64,000 bases of DNA from an uncultured Hyphomicrobiales bacterium (GCA_903902915.1 CAIUWR010000058.1:59415-123414); one strand, 5' to 3'; shown: positions 26,360 through 36,423, counted from the first letter of the stretch. Notes: a model not told the origin generated them from the letters alone. Translations and numbers: made by a program.

Positions 26360-26653
26360 ATGGCGGAGACGATCCATCAAGAGGCGCTGCTGCGGCTCGC
26401 CGAACGCTATGTCTGGTGGACGAAGCCAGACATGGTGGTGGCCAGAGGCCTGCCCCGGCTCGTGGTCAGCGTGATGGAGTTGGGCACATGGGAAGACGCC
26501 CACGAATTGCTCGACATCGTGGGGCCGCAGATGTTCATCGACGTGCTGAAGGCCCCGCCGCCTGGGATCATATCGGCGAAGTCGCTGGCCTTCTGGCATA
26601 ATCGGCTAGGGCTGGAGGGCGAGCCGCCGAAGGCGGGGCGGCGGTTCACATGA
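26360..26653 (+). CDS. Small protein paired with an AbiEii-type toxin, probable antitoxin
   Basis: A 97-residue protein placed 13 bases before an AbiEii-type nucleotidyltransferase gene. The sequence has the pattern RYVWWTKPD, then VVSVMELGTWEDAHELLD, then SLAFWHNRLGL, which recalls the DUF6922 group of small proteins that accompany AbiEii-like toxins; that comparison is from memory of the pattern. It starts with ATG after GGACAGG and has no signal peptide or membrane segment. By position it is the likely antitoxin of the pair, although the mechanism of neutralisation is not visible. Confidence 0.6.
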   Translation: MAETIHQEALLRLAERYVWWTKPDMVVARGLPRLVVSVMELGTWEDAHELLDIVGPQMFIDVLKAPPPGIISAKSLAFWHNRLGLEGEPPKAGRRFT

Positions 26654-26666
26654 GCGCGGGTTTCCC

Positions 26667-27335
26667 ATGTTGACGCCGCGGCTCGATATTCTGCCCCTTG
26701 CTCAGCAAAGCCTGTGGCCGCAGCTCATCGACTTGCCCGATCACTTCGTGCTTTACGGGGGAACGGCGATAGCGCTTCGGCTCGGGCACCGGGAGTCCGT
26801 CGATTTCGATTTTTTCAGCGATGTCCCGCTTGATGAAACGCAAAAGGACCGGCTTCTGTCAGACGTGAACTGGCTTGTCGGCGCCAATGTGCTGCAAAGC
26901 GACAGGAACACGCTGACGGTCAGCGTCAAACACGCGGGAGACTCGATCAAGCTATCCTTCTTCGGCGGGATGAGAACTGGCCGCGTCGGTACGCCTGACA
27001 TGACCGACGATGCGGTCTTATGGGTGGCTTCGCTGGATGACTTGCTCGCCCATAAACTGAAGGTTGTCCATGACCGCGCGGAAGGACGAGACTATCAGGA
27101 CATAGCGGTAATGCTGGAGCATGGGCAGTCTCTGGAGCGCGGCCTGGCGGCGATGGATGCGCTGTTCGGATCGAATGTGCCCGCGATGATCACGCTGAAA
27201 GCGCTGACTTTTTTTGACGACATCAACGAAGGCGAACGGCTGACCGAGCACATGAAATCCGTTCTGCTGAAGGCGAGCCGCAACCTTGGAAGACAACTCG
27301 ACCCAGTCGAGATCATCTCGCGCTCGCTGCGGTAA
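26667..27335 (+). CDS. AbiEii/MenT-type nucleotidyltransferase toxin
   Basis: A 222-residue member of the nucleotidyltransferase family that includes AbiEii abortive infection toxins and MenT toxins, some of which modify tRNA acceptor ends. The polymerase-beta-like active site is seen as LYGGTAIALRLGHRESVDFDFF, with the GG motif, a conserved arginine and the D-x-D pair. A later motif (VASLDDLLAHKLKVVHDRAEGRDYQD) holds the conserved lysine and the RDYxD segment. All hallmark residues seem intact. It is co-directional with the small gene upstream and convergent with the transglutaminase gene. Confidence 0.82.
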   Translation: MLTPRLDILPLAQQSLWPQLIDLPDHFVLYGGTAIALRLGHRESVDFDFFSDVPLDETQKDRLLSDVNWLVGANVLQSDRNTLTVSVKHAGDSIKLSFFGGMRTGRVGTPDMTDDAVLWVASLDDLLAHKLKVVHDRAEGRDYQDIAVMLEHGQSLERGLAAMDALFGSNVPAMITLKALTFFDDINEGERLTEHMKSVLLKASRNLGRQLDPVEIISRSLR

Positions 27336-27340
27336 TCCCC

Positions 27341-28225
27341 CTACCGCACCCCCACCGGAATCACATCCACCCGCACCGTCAGCTTCTGCGCGCCCGACGC
27401 CAGAATGACCCCGTCGATCGGGGACACATCCGCATAGTCGCGACCGATGGCGACAACGATATGGTCTTCGCCGATGAACAGGGCGTTGGTGGGGTCGAGG
27501 TCGCGCCAGCCGAATTCCTGGCCGCACCAAAGCGACACCCAGGCGTGGGAGGCGTCGGCGCCCTCCAGCCTTGGTTGGCCAGCCGGGGGGATCGTGCGGA
27601 TATAGCCGCTCACATAGAAGGCGGGCAGACCAAGGCCGCGCAGGCCTGCGATCATGATATGGGCGAAATCCTGACAGACGCCGCCGCGCTTCTCGAACGC
27701 CTCGCCCAAGGGGGTCGAGACGGCGGTGGCTTCGGGGTCGTATTTGAAATCGCTCTTGATGCGCGCCATCAGTTCGGCGGCGGCCTCCAGCACCGGGCGG
27801 CCCGGCGTGAAGCTCTGCTTCGCGTAGATGGTGGCGGGCGCGTAGAGCGGCACGAGGCGGCTGGGATAGAGGCCGTTGACCGGCGACAGCGCGTCGAGCG
27901 TGCCGGTGGCCATGGCGTCGCGGCGCACCTGCTCCCAGGCAGGGGTAAGGCCGGGCGCGGGCGGTTGCGGACGCTCCACGCTGACGCGGGCCAGCGCCGC
28001 CACCCGCAGCTCGCGGTGGGGCGCGGCGATGCGCACGCTGGTGGTGCGGTTGCCGAAGGAGTCGATGCGCTCGATGGTCTCCACCGGAGGCGGCGACACG
28101 TCGAGCCCGCTGTCGAGCACCTCCTGCCCCTCCTGCGCGCGCGGCAGCAGGCGCAGCGTGCAGCGCGCGGAAGCGACCACATCGTCATAGCGATAGGTCG
28201 TCACATGGCGAATATCGTAGATCAC
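27341..28225 (-). CDS. Transglutaminase-like protein with bacterial N-terminal domain
   Basis: A 294-residue cysteine peptidase/transglutaminase-fold protein (COG1305 type). The N-terminal beta domain opens with YDIRHVTTYRYDD, and the catalytic triad is visible as Cys184 (GGVCQDFAH), His227 (ASHAWVSL) and Asp near 242-244 (WRDLDPTNA). No signal peptide is seen, so it should be cytoplasmic. The start is GTG and overlaps the stop of the upstream ATP-grasp gene as GTGA. It is the last gene of the three-gene unit. In this conserved neighbourhood the enzyme is thought to hydrolyse or form amide/isopeptide bonds linked to the ATP-grasp product; the substrate is unknown. Confidence 0.88.
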   Translation of the reverse strand: MIYDIRHVTTYRYDDVVASARCTLRLLPRAQEGQEVLDSGLDVSPPPVETIERIDSFGNRTTSVRIAAPHRELRVAALARVSVERPQPPAPGLTPAWEQVRRDAMATGTLDALSPVNGLYPSRLVPLYAPATIYAKQSFTPGRPVLEAAAELMARIKSDFKYDPEATAVSTPLGEAFEKRGGVCQDFAHIMIAGLRGLGLPAFYVSGYIRTIPPAGQPRLEGADASHAWVSLWCGQEFGWRDLDPTNALFIGEDHIVVAIGRDYADVSPIDGVILASGAQKLTVRVDVIPVGVR

Positions 28226-30771
28226 GCAAGCCCCTCGGGCGGTTCCGCGCCGCCAGCGCCGGGCGCTTGCAGGAAGTAGCGCGCCGCGATGGATTCGGCG
28301 AGGCCTATCAGCCGCTGCTCGAAGCCGAGGATCTTCGCGGTGTCGAGCTGGTCGGCGTCCTCGGTGGTGAGGTCGGAGCGCAGTTTGGTGACGATGCGGC
28401 GCGGGTTTTCCAGAATGCCGTCGTCGCGCAACGCCGGCAAGCCGCTCAACTGTTCATCAATGCGCGCCACCTGAAAGGCGACGGAGCGCGGATTGTAGGG
28501 GTCGAGCAAGGCCATGTCGCGCACGGGCGCGATGGCCACGCCCGCCATGTAGCGCGCGCGATAGGTGATCTGGGAATCGATCAGGTCGATCAGCACGTCC
28601 AGATGTTCCGCATGGGCGTCGCGGTCGGAGAACTGGCGGGCGAAGCGGCAGGTGTTGATGCCGCGCTCGATGCGGCGGCCCATGTCGAGGAAGCTCCAGC
28701 CCGCGACGCGGTTCATGTTCTCGTTCACGAGGCCCGACAGCGCGGCGATGGTGTGCAAGGCCGCTTCCGCGCGCTCCAATGTCTCGGGCTCGGAGGCGCC
28801 GCCGAATTCGTCGCTGGTCATGCGCTTTTCGAGGCGTCCCATCAGTTGCCAGGCGTCCTGCGACAGGCGCTCGCGGATGACCGAGGCGGCGCGGCGGGCG
28901 GACCGCGCGATGGAGACGGCGGAGCCATAGGCTTCCTCCCCCGTCATGGCCGCATAGGCCACGGCGCCGGGCGCGAGATCGACGGATTCCGCCGAGGCCG
29001 CGCCCCAGCCGATCAGCATGCGCTGCAACCGCTCGATGGACTGGCGCGAGCCCTGCACGGGCGCGTCGGTATCCATCACCCGCGCGCAGAGGGTGCGGAT
29101 GATGCGTAAGGTGGCTTCGGCGCGTTCCAGATAGCGCCCGAACCAGAACAGATTGTCGGCGGCGCGGCTGGGCAGGTTGCCGAGCATGCGCACGATCTTC
29201 ACATGGTCGGCGGCGAGCAGCAGGGTCGAAATCTCGACCGGCTTGTCGCCGATGACCCAGACGTCGGTGGATTGGGCGCCCTCGCCCATGGTCACCGCGC
29301 GAGCGTCGCCGTGGCGGCCCGACACGCGGCAGAAACCGCCGGGCATCACGCGCCAGCCGTCAGGGGTCGCGGCGGCGAAGACGCGCAGGGAGAAGGGGCG
29401 CGGCGTCAGCTTGCCCTCGCTCCAGACCGGCGTGGTCGAGAGGCGCACCACCTCCTGCCCCGCGAAATCCATGCCCCGCTCGGTCATGGCCGCCATCAGC
29501 GCGTTGCGCTCATGGGAGCCGAGGTCCGATCCCAGCACCGAGGTGCGGTCGCCCATACCGGGCACCGTTTCGCTGAAGGCGCCGCTGATGGTCATCTCGT
29601 CGAAATTGGCGAAGACGTTCTCGCGCTCCTGCTCCTGCCCGCACCACCAGGTCGCGATGTTCGGCAACTTCAGCTCTTCGCCCAGCATGCGCCGCGCGAG
29701 CGCGGGCATGAAAGCCAGCAGCGCGCGCGATTCCACAAGGCCGGAACCGGGCATATTGGCGACCGCGACGGAGCCCCGGCGGATCGCCTCCAGCATGCCG
29801 GGCACGCCCAGCTGCGAGGCGGCGTTCAGCTCCAGCGGATCGCACCAGTCCGCATCGACGCGCCGCCAGATGACGTCGGCCCGCTTGAGGCCCGCGATGG
29901 TGCGCACATGCAGCTTGCCCTCGCTCATCACGAGGTCTTCGCCCTCCACGAGCAACAGCCCGAGATAGCGGGCCATATAGGCCTGTTCGAAATAGGTCTC
30001 GCTCCACGGGCCGGGCGTCAAAAGGCAGATGCGCGGCTCGGCGCGCGTGGCGGCGGCGGTGAGGCCTGCGCGAAAATCGCGGAAGAAGGGCGCGAGGCGC
30101 TCGACATTCATTTCGCGGTAAAGGCCGGCCAGCGCGCGCGACAGAACGAGCCGGTTCTCCAGCGCATAGCCAGCGCCCGAGGGCGCCTGCGCGCGGTCGC
30201 TCAGCACCCACCAGCGCCCGTCAGGCCCACGGCCCACGTCGGCGGCGTAGAGGCGCATCCAGCGCCCGCCCGGCGGCTTGACGCCGCGCATGGCGCGAAT
30301 GAAATCGGGCGAGCCCGCAACCGCTGCGGCGGGCAATGCGCCATCGGCGATGAGCTGGGCGGGGCCGTAGATGTCGGTGAGGATGCGCTCGAACAATTCG
30401 GCGCGCTGTTCGATGCCGGTGCGGATCTCCTCCCAATCGCTCTCGGAAATCAGCAGCGGCATGTGGCCGAGCGGCCAACTGCGCTCGCGCGTCTCCCCGT
30501 GCACGCGGTAGGAAATGCCCATTTCGCGGATGCGGCGGTCGGCGGCGGCGAAGCGTTGGGTGATCTCTTCGGGCTCGATGCGGGCGAGCGCGTTGAGGAA
30601 TTTCATCCAGTGCGGGCGCGGGGCTCCCGAGGGATCGACGAATTCGTCGGGAATGCCGGGCAATGGCGCATAATCGCCGGTCCATTCCTCGATGCGCCGC
30701 TGCGCGCCCGCGCCGCCACGGCGCAGGTTAGGGCGATCCGCTCCCCACTCATTTGCACGCTCACCAGCCAA
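28222..30771 (-). CDS. Circularly permuted ATP-grasp and alpha-E domain fusion protein
   Basis: An 849-residue protein joining two domains that are often separate genes. Residues 1 to about 530 form the circularly permuted ATP-grasp ligase domain (COG2308 type; for example [13 protein letters not shown], then [18 protein letters not shown] and [14 protein letters not shown]). Residues from about 540 form the alpha-helical alpha-E domain (COG2307; [18 protein letters not shown]). ATP-grasp enzymes make carboxylate-amine bonds at the cost of ATP, so a peptide or peptide-tag ligase is the usual proposal. The start is TTG, supported by AGGAG five bases upstream and overlapping the preceding stop by 11 bases. 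No ATG exists near the N-terminus. Confidence 0.88.
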   Translation of the reverse strand: MAGERANEWGADRPNLRRGGAGAQRRIEEWTGDYAPLPGIPDEFVDPSGAPRPHWMKFLNALARIEPEEITQRFAAADRRIREMGISYRVHGETRERSWPLGHMPLLISESDWEEIRTGIEQRAELFERILTDIYGPAQLIADGALPAAAVAGSPDFIRAMRGVKPPGGRWMRLYAADVGRGPDGRWWVLSDRAQAPSGAGYALENRLVLSRALAGLYREMNVERLAPFFRDFRAGLTAAATRAEPRICLLTPGPWSETYFEQAYMARYLGLLLVEGEDLVMSEGKLHVRTIAGLKRADVIWRRVDADWCDPLELNAASQLGVPGMLEAIRRGSVAVANMPGSGLVESRALLAFMPALARRMLGEELKLPNIATWWCGQEQERENVFANFDEMTISGAFSETVPGMGDRTSVLGSDLGSHERNALMAAMTERGMDFAGQEVVRLSTTPVWSEGKLTPRPFSLRVFAAATPDGWRVMPGGFCRVSGRHGDARAVTMGEGAQSTDVWVIGDKPVEISTLLLAADHVKIVRMLGNLPSRAADNLFWFGRYLERAEATLRIIRTLCARVMDTDAPVQGSRQSIERLQRMLIGWGAASAESVDLAPGAVAYAAMTGEEAYGSAVSIARSARRAASVIRERLSQDAWQLMGRLEKRMTSDEFGGASEPETLERAEAALHTIAALSGLVNENMNRVAGWSFLDMGRRIERGINTCRFARQFSDRDAHAEHLDVLIDLIDSQITYRARYMAGVAIAPVRDMALLDPYNPRSVAFQVARIDEQLSGLPALRDDGILENPRRIVTKLRSDLTTEDADQLDTAKILGFEQRLIGLAESIAARYFLQAPGAGGAEPPEGLA

Positions 30772-33700
30772 GGGGTCTCCTGAGGTCGAGGGTCATCGGA
30801 TATTCGGCAGACGAATCCTCGCGGGGCGGCTGCACAAGCCCGGGAGTATGACCGTGATCCTGGAAGCGCGCCAGACGCCTTGCTTCCGCTTCGTAAGAAT
30901 TGACGGGGAAGGTGTCGTAACTGCGTCCGCCCGGATGGGCCACATGATACATGCAGCCCCCCAGGGACTGGCCGTTCCAGCTGTCGATGATGTCGAAGGT
31001 CAGCGGCGCATGGACGGGGATGGTGGGATGCAGGCCGGAGGCCGGCTGCCACGCCTTGAAGCGCAAACCCGCGACCGCCTCGCCGCTGACGCCCGAATCG
31101 GTCATCGGCAAGCGACGCCCATTGCAGGCGATGATGTGGCGCCCCGGCACATAGCCGTTGACCTTGACCTGCAAGCGCTCCACGGAACTGTCGACATAGC
31201 GCACCGTGCCGCCAGAGGCTCCCTCCTCGCCCAGCACATGCCAGGGCTCCAAGGCTTGGCGCACCTCCATCGTCACGCCGCCATGCTGAACCACGCCGCA
31301 GAGCGGAAAGCGGAACTCGCGCTGCGCCTCGAACCACTCGGGCTCGAAAGCGTAGCCCGCGCGGCGCAGATCGCCCAGCACGCCCAGAAAATCCTCCCAG
31401 ACGAAATGCGGCAGCATGAACTTGTCATGCAGCGCCGTGCCCCAACGCACCAGCTTGCCCTGCTGCGGCTCGCGCCAGAACCAGGCGATCAGCGCGCGCA
31501 GCAGCAGTTGCTGGGCCAGACTCATGCGCGCGTCCGGCGGCATCTCGAAGGAGCGGAACTCCAGCAGACCAAGGCGCCCGGTGGGGCCATCGGGCGAATA
31601 GAGCTTGTCGATGCAGATTTCGGCGCGGTGGGTGTTGCCGCCCACATCCACCAGCAGATGGCGGAACAGGCGATCCACCAACCATGCGGGAATGGCGCCC
31701 TCGCCCGGCAGAGGCACCTTCGCCATGGCGATTTCGAGTTCGTAGAGCGAATCGTGGCGTGCTTCATCGACGCGCGGCGATTGGCTGGTCGGGCCGATGA
31801 AGAGGCCGGAGAACAGATAGGACAGCGCGGGATGGCGCTGCCAGTAGAGCACGAGGCTGCGCAGCAGATCGGGCCTGCGCAGGAAGGGCGAATGGGTGGG
31901 ATCGGACCCGCCGAGCACCACATGGTTGCCGCCGCCGGTGCCGGTGTGGCGGCCATCGACCATGAATTTATCGGCGCCCAGCCGCGAATAGCGGGCCTGC
32001 TCGTAGAGCTTGGTGGTGGTGTCCACCGCCTCGCGCCAGGTGGCGGCGGGATGCACGTTCACCTCGATCACGCCGGGATCAGGCGTCACCTTGATGACGT
32101 CGATGCGCGGATCGTATGGGGGCGGATAGCCTTCGATATGCACCGGCAGGTTGGTGCTTTTGGCGGTCTCCTCCACGATGGCGACGAGTTCCAGATAATC
32201 GTCGAGATTGGAGACGGGGGGCATGAACACGCAGAGCACGCCGTCGCGCGCCTCGACCGACAGCGCCGTGCGCACCGCGCCCGCGACTTCCGTCTGGCCA
32301 TTGACGATCTGCTCGCCGCCCAGCTGCGGCTCGCTCGAGGCGACATGCACATTGCGCATCTCGCGCGGGTCGGGCAGCGGGCCGCGCGCCTCCAGCGGAT
32401 CTTGCGGATGGATGAAGGGATAGGCGGAGGGCGGCACCCAGGCCAGCGCCTTCATGGGCAGGCGGAAGCCCAGAGGCGAGTCGCCGGGCATCAAGAACAG
32501 GCGCCCGCGCCGCAGCGGCCACTTCTCGCTGACCCAGCGCGACTTCGCCTCGGCGTTCCAGCGCTGCACCGGCAGCACGAAGCCGATGGGCTCGCTGAGG
32601 CCGCGCGTGAAGGTGCGCACCATGCGCGCGCGCTCTTCCGCATCGTCGATCTTGGGATCGAGCGGATCGGCGTTCACCGGCAGCGCGGCTTCCTTCAGCA
32701 TCCAGTGCGCCGTGTCCTCGAAGGCGGGGATCACGAATTCCGCACCGACGCCCATCCGCTCGGCGATGTCATGGGCGAGCAGGCCCGCATCCGCGCCTGA
32801 CGCCACAGGCCCGCCTGCGGGGCGCGCGATCAAGGCGGGATCGGCCCAGATCGGCTTGCCGTCCTTGCGCCAATAGAGCGCGAAGGCCCAGCGCGGCAGG
32901 CTCTCGCCCGGATACCATTTGCCCTGCCCGTAATGCAGGAAGCCGCCGGGCGCGAATGTGTCGCGCAACCGGCGGATGAGGTCGTCGGCGCGGTTGCGCT
33001 TGGTGGGGCCGACGGCGTCGGTGTTCCATTCGGGCGTTTCGAAATCGTCGATGGAGACGAAGGTCGGCTCGCCGCCCATGGTCAGGCGCACGTCCTGCTT
33101 TGCAAGATCGCGATCCACCACATCGCCCAAGGCGTCGAGCCGCGCCCAGGAGTCGTCCGAGAAAGGCGCGGTGATGCGTGGGGCTTCGCGAATGCGCGTC
33201 ACCGTCATCTCGAAGCCGAACTCGACTTCGGCGGGGTCGGCCACGCCGCTGATGGGCGCGGCGGAGCGGTAATGGGGCGTGGCGCAAAGCGGAATATGCC
33301 CCTCGCCGCAGAAGAGGCCGGAAGTGGCGTCCATGCCGATCCAGCCAGCGCCCGGAAGGTAAACCTCCGCCCAGGCGTGCAGATCGGTGAAGTCCTTGTC
33401 CGTGCCCATCGGCCCTTCGATAGGGTCCACATCGGCTTTCAGCTGGATGAGATAGCCGGACACGAAACGGGCCGCGAGGCCCAGATTGCGCGCGATCTGC
33501 ACCAAGAGCCAGGCCGAGTCGCGGCAGGAGCCCGAAGCCAGAGCCAGCGTGTCCTCGGGCGCCTGAACGCCGGGCTCCATGCGGATGACATAGCGGATGT
33601 CGCTCTGAAGCCGCGCGTTGAGCGCCACCAGAAAGTCGATGGTGCGCACGCTCGGCCCTGCGAGGCTGGCGACCATCGCACTGACCAGCGGGCCGGGCGT

Positions 33701-34063
33701 CTCGGGCGCCAGATAGGCGGCCAGCTCGTGGGCCAGCTCAGGCTCGTAGGTGAAGGGGAAGGCCTCGGCATAGGGCTCGACGAAGAAGTCGAACGGGTTG
33801 ACCACGTCCATATCGGCCTTGAGGTCGATCTCGACGCGGAACTCCTTGGTCTTCTCGGGGAAGACGTAACGCGCCAGCCAGTTGCCGTGCGGATCCTGCT
33901 GCCAGTTCACGAAATGCTCGGCGGGGAGCACCTTCAGCGAGTAGCTGGTGACCTTGGTTCGACTGTGCGGGGCTGGCCGCAACCGGATCACCTGCGGCCC
34001 AAGGCCGGTCAGGCGATCGTATTTGTAATGGGTGACGTGATGGAGGGCGACAGAGATCGACAC
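30761..34063 (-). CDS. Large transglutaminase-like protein with DUF2126 region
   Basis: An 1100-residue protein, first of the three-gene unit. The N-terminus ([19 protein letters not shown]) is the transglutaminase-associated beta domain. The triad follows as Cys180 (SGSCRDSAW), His229 ([10 protein letters not shown]) and Asp245 (GMDATSG). The remaining 800 residues are the DUF2126/COG4196 region, with conserved stretches such as [10 protein letters not shown] and [11 protein letters not shown]. The start is GTG. Its role is unknown; comparative work on amidoligase operons places it with the permuted ATP-grasp, alpha-E and often a proteasome-like peptidase (Anbu). No Anbu gene is present in this window. 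Confidence 0.88.
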   Translation of the reverse strand: MSISVALHHVTHYKYDRLTGLGPQVIRLRPAPHSRTKVTSYSLKVLPAEHFVNWQQDPHGNWLARYVFPEKTKEFRVEIDLKADMDVVNPFDFFVEPYAEAFPFTYEPELAHELAAYLAPETPGPLVSAMVASLAGPSVRTIDFLVALNARLQSDIRYVIRMEPGVQAPEDTLALASGSCRDSAWLLVQIARNLGLAARFVSGYLIQLKADVDPIEGPMGTDKDFTDLHAWAEVYLPGAGWIGMDATSGLFCGEGHIPLCATPHYRSAAPISGVADPAEVEFGFEMTVTRIREAPRITAPFSDDSWARLDALGDVVDRDLAKQDVRLTMGGEPTFVSIDDFETPEWNTDAVGPTKRNRADDLIRRLRDTFAPGGFLHYGQGKWYPGESLPRWAFALYWRKDGKPIWADPALIARPAGGPVASGADAGLLAHDIAERMGVGAEFVIPAFEDTAHWMLKEAALPVNADPLDPKIDDAEERARMVRTFTRGLSEPIGFVLPVQRWNAEAKSRWVSEKWPLRRGRLFLMPGDSPLGFRLPMKALAWVPPSAYPFIHPQDPLEARGPLPDPREMRNVHVASSEPQLGGEQIVNGQTEVAGAVRTALSVEARDGVLCVFMPPVSNLDDYLELVAIVEETAKSTNLPVHIEGYPPPYDPRIDVIKVTPDPGVIEVNVHPAATWREAVDTTTKLYEQARYSRLGADKFMVDGRHTGTGGGNHVVLGGSDPTHSPFLRRPDLLRSLVLYWQRHPALSYLFSGLFIGPTSQSPRVDEARHDSLYELEIAMAKVPLPGEGAIPAWLVDRLFRHLLVDVGGNTHRAEICIDKLYSPDGPTGRLGLLEFRSFEMPPDARMSLAQQLLLRALIAWFWREPQQGKLVRWGTALHDKFMLPHFVWEDFLGVLGDLRRAGYAFEPEWFEAQREFRFPLCGVVQHGGVTMEVRQALEPWHVLGEEGASGGTVRYVDSSVERLQVKVNGYVPGRHIIACNGRRLPMTDSGVSGEAVAGLRFKAWQPASGLHPTIPVHAPLTFDIIDSWNGQSLGGCMYHVAHPGGRSYDTFPVNSYEAEARRLARFQDHGHTPGLVQPPREDSSAEYPMTLDLRRPLGW

Positions 34064-34254
34064 GGGCGAGGATCCATTGTTCGCGCGTGACCATCGACGC
34101 GCAGCTTCAGTGTTTCCGCGCGCGGAGCCCGAGTGTCAACGCACCCTGCGCGCAAACCCGCGTTTCAGCTCACACAAACCGCAGGGTGCATAGCGAGGGT
34201 GCGGGGTTGCTTAAGGAATAGGCGCCGGGATGGGGTTGGCCGACTTGTTCTTGT

Positions 34255-34271
34255 TTATCACATCATGATAA
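34255..34271 (+). promoter_or_regulatory. Inverted repeat upstream of the TumE-like gene
   Basis: TTATCA and TGATAA arms separated by five bases, about ten bases before the ATG of the TumE-like gene and overlapping the likely -10 region. The position suits autoregulation by the downstream helix-turn-helix antitoxin. Confidence 0.4.
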
Positions 34272-34280
34272 GGTCAACCA

Positions 34281-34646
34281 ATGGACGACGAGCTCGACAC
34301 TCTGCTGGGGCTTGACGGCAGCTTCTTCGCAGTCGCCGCCGGTTTTGTCGTGGAATTCATGGTGAGACGAACTGAAGCGACGCCGGGTCGACCACACGGA
34401 ATTTATTACGCGCTCGTATTTCGCCCAGCGGGAGGCCCGCCCTATGTGAAGTTCGACAACGCGCATCCCGTTGAACGTCCCGGCGGACGATTTGTGAAAG
34501 CGCCGCCCAGCTACGATCACTGGCATCGCGATCTACGAGGTCCCGGACGTCCTTATGCTTTCACAACGCCAACGCAGCTACTCAAAGACTTCTGGGCCGA
34601 AGTCAAACGCGTATTGAATGAGAAGGGCATACCCAATGACCTATAA
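34281..34646 (+). CDS. TumE-like (DUF6516) toxin candidate
   Basis: A 121-residue protein with the pattern of the DUF6516/TumE family: VVEFMVRRTEATPGRPHGIYYALVF near the start, then YVKFDNAHP, YDHWHRD and a C-terminal LLKDFWAEVKRVL helix. Members pair with a small winged-helix protein and are treated as type II toxins. The arrangement holds here, since the next gene overlaps its end by 11 bases. The biochemical activity is not evident from motifs. Composition is slightly less GC-rich than in the neighbours. Confidence 0.65.
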   Translation: MDDELDTLLGLDGSFFAVAAGFVVEFMVRRTEATPGRPHGIYYALVFRPAGGPPYVKFDNAHPVERPGGRFVKAPPSYDHWHRDLRGPGRPYAFTTPTQLLKDFWAEVKRVLNEKGIPNDL

Positions 34647-35055
34647 GATCGGAACGATTGGCGAATTCATGCGGTGGACGCAGCAGGTCGTCACCGACCC
34701 CGCCGCCGCCGCCAACACGCCCAAGCGCTGGTTCGATAGCGAAGAAACTGCGGCCAAAATGCAGGGTAGACAGAATTCCGCCGAGGCTATGGTCAAGCTT
34801 TTGTCGAAGGAAAACCTTGCGCTGTTGCAGACAATCGCGACGACCTCGCCCAACTCCGTGCGCAGCCTCGCCGAGCAAACTCATCGGAAGGAATCGAACC
34901 TGTCGCGCACATTGAAGAAGCTGCAAGAAGCAGGGATCATTGACTTCGAGGAAGGAACAGGGCGGTCGCGCGCGCCCCGTCTCGTGGCCCGCCGCGTGAC
35001 GCTGGACCTTGATCTGGTCGGCTCCGACAGCATGGTCTCCGTCCAACGCCCCTGA
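34636..35055 (+). CDS. Winged-helix DNA-binding protein, TumA-like antitoxin candidate
   Basis: A 139-residue protein with a MarR/ArsR-like winged helix: LLSKENLALLQTIATTSP, then VRSLAEQTHRKESNLSRTLKKLQ as recognition helix, and IIDFEEGTG as wing. It is of the kind named HVO_A0114-type DNA-binding or TumA. The ATG at 34636 lies inside the end of the preceding gene, implying translational coupling; the ORF could extend six codons upstream but without a ribosome binding site. The most likely role is to bind the operator upstream of the pair and to neutralise the TumE-like partner. Confidence 0.65.
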   Translation: MTYKIGTIGEFMRWTQQVVTDPAAAANTPKRWFDSEETAAKMQGRQNSAEAMVKLLSKENLALLQTIATTSPNSVRSLAEQTHRKESNLSRTLKKLQEAGIIDFEEGTGRSRAPRLVARRVTLDLDLVGSDSMVSVQRP

Positions 35056-35151
35056 ATGCTGAAAACCCATAGCCAAAGCTTCGCCGGGTTGCGTCCCGCC
35101 CGGGAAATGTGCAGGAAGTAAAAAACAAACCTGCAACCCGGGACGGAAACG

Positions 35152-36423
35152 TTGAACAGCCCCCTGAAGACCCTCGCTTTCACCGTTCCGCCGCTGATCC
35201 GCAAGAATACGGCCCTGATCGCGCTCTCCCAGTCCTTCACGGGCGCGGGGATGCAGCTGGCCTATGGGCTGGGGCCTTTGATGGTCTATCAGCTGACCGG
35301 CTCGGCCGGACTTTCGGGCCTTTCGGTGGCCTTGATCGGTCTCAGCCGCTTCGCCGTCTCCTATCCCATCGGCAAGATCACCGACGCCTATGGGCGCCTG
35401 CCCGGCATTTTCTTTGGCCTCGCCCTGGCGCTGGTCGGGGCGCTGACGGTGGGCTGTTCGCTGATTGCGGGGAGCATCGCGATTTTCGTCGGCGGCATGC
35501 TGATCTTCGGCATGGGCATGAACGCCTCGCAACAGATGCGGGTCGCGGCCACCGACATGTATCCGCCGCAGATGCGCGCGCGGGCTCTGGGCTATGTGGC
35601 GATGGGCTCGCTGCTGGGCCTGTGCCTGATGCCGATCATGATGACCCTGTCGGATCGCTATGCGGCGGGCATGGGCGTCGATCCGCTGGCCTTGCCCTGG
35701 TTCATGGTGCCGGTGCTGATCATCGGCGGGATGGCGATCGTCAGAACGGTCCGGCCCGACCCGAAACATATCGGCTTGAACCTCAAGCATTATTATCCCG
35801 ACTATGAAGCGCCCAAACAGCAGGGGAGCCACGCGGGCGCCTTCAGCGCCTGGGCCTTGCTGAAGAAGCCCCGCACCCTGCTCGCCATCGTCTGCAACTG
35901 CGCCGGACAGGGCAACATGTCCATCGTCATGGTGCTGACCTCGCTGGTGCTGTCCCATCATGGCTATACGCTGACGCAGATCAGCTATTCCCACGCCTTC
36001 CATTCGGCGGGCATGTTCGCCTTCACCATTCCGCTGGGCAAGATGGCGGACCGCTTCGGGCGCGGCTCCATCATGTATCCGGGGGTGGGCATTTCGGTCA
36101 TCGGCGCGGGGCTCGTGGCCTTCACGCCCACCTACGCCATGGTGACGCTGGGCACCTTTCTGGTGGGGCTTGGTTGGGCGGGCGCCAATGTGGCCTCCAC
36201 CGCCCTGCTGGCGGACGAGACCTCCACCGCCGAGCGCGGCCGCGCCATCGGCCTCAACGACAGTTTCGGCGGCAGCATGACGGTGCTCACCGCCGTCATC
36301 ACCGGCCCGCTGATCGAGTTCTACGGCCTGCCCTCGGCTGGCCTCACGGCGGTGGCGCTGGCCTGCATTCCCTTCTTCCTGCTGGCGGGAACCATGTTGC
36401 GCAATGGCGGCAGAATGCCCTGA
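35152..36423 (+). CDS. MFS transporter
   Basis: A 423-residue major facilitator with about twelve helices. The MFS loop motif appears as GKITDAYGRLPG after helix 2 and again, in the second half, as GKMADRFGRGSIMYPG. A cytoplasmic middle loop of about 30 residues contains KHYYPDYEAP. The only suitable start is TTG, preceded by a weak GGACGG. The substrate is not evident. It opens the block of oxygenase genes, so uptake or efflux of an organic acid or degradation intermediate is a reasonable inference, not more. Confidence 0.8.
   Translation: MNSPLKTLAFTVPPLIRKNTALIALSQSFTGAGMQLAYGLGPLMVYQLTGSAGLSGLSVALIGLSRFAVSYPIGKITDAYGRLPGIFFGLALALVGALTVGCSLIAGSIAIFVGGMLIFGMGMNASQQMRVAATDMYPPQMRARALGYVAMGSLLGLCLMPIMMTLSDRYAAGMGVDPLALPWFMVPVLIIGGMAIVRTVRPDPKHIGLNLKHYYPDYEAPKQQGSHAGAFSAWALLKKPRTLLAIVCNCAGQGNMSIVMVLTSLVLSHHGYTLTQISYSHAFHSAGMFAFTIPLGKMADRFGRGSIMYPGVGISVIGAGLVAFTPTYAMVTLGTFLVGLGWAGANVASTALLADETSTAERGRAIGLNDSFGGSMTVLTAVITGPLIEFYGLPSAGLTAVALACIPFFLLAGTMLRNGGRMP

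Noticed and set aside
30692..34090. Large plus-strand open frames opposite the ATP-grasp operon
   Set aside because: They are His/Arg/Gln-rich shadows of the minus-strand genes, which carry complete domains and motifs.
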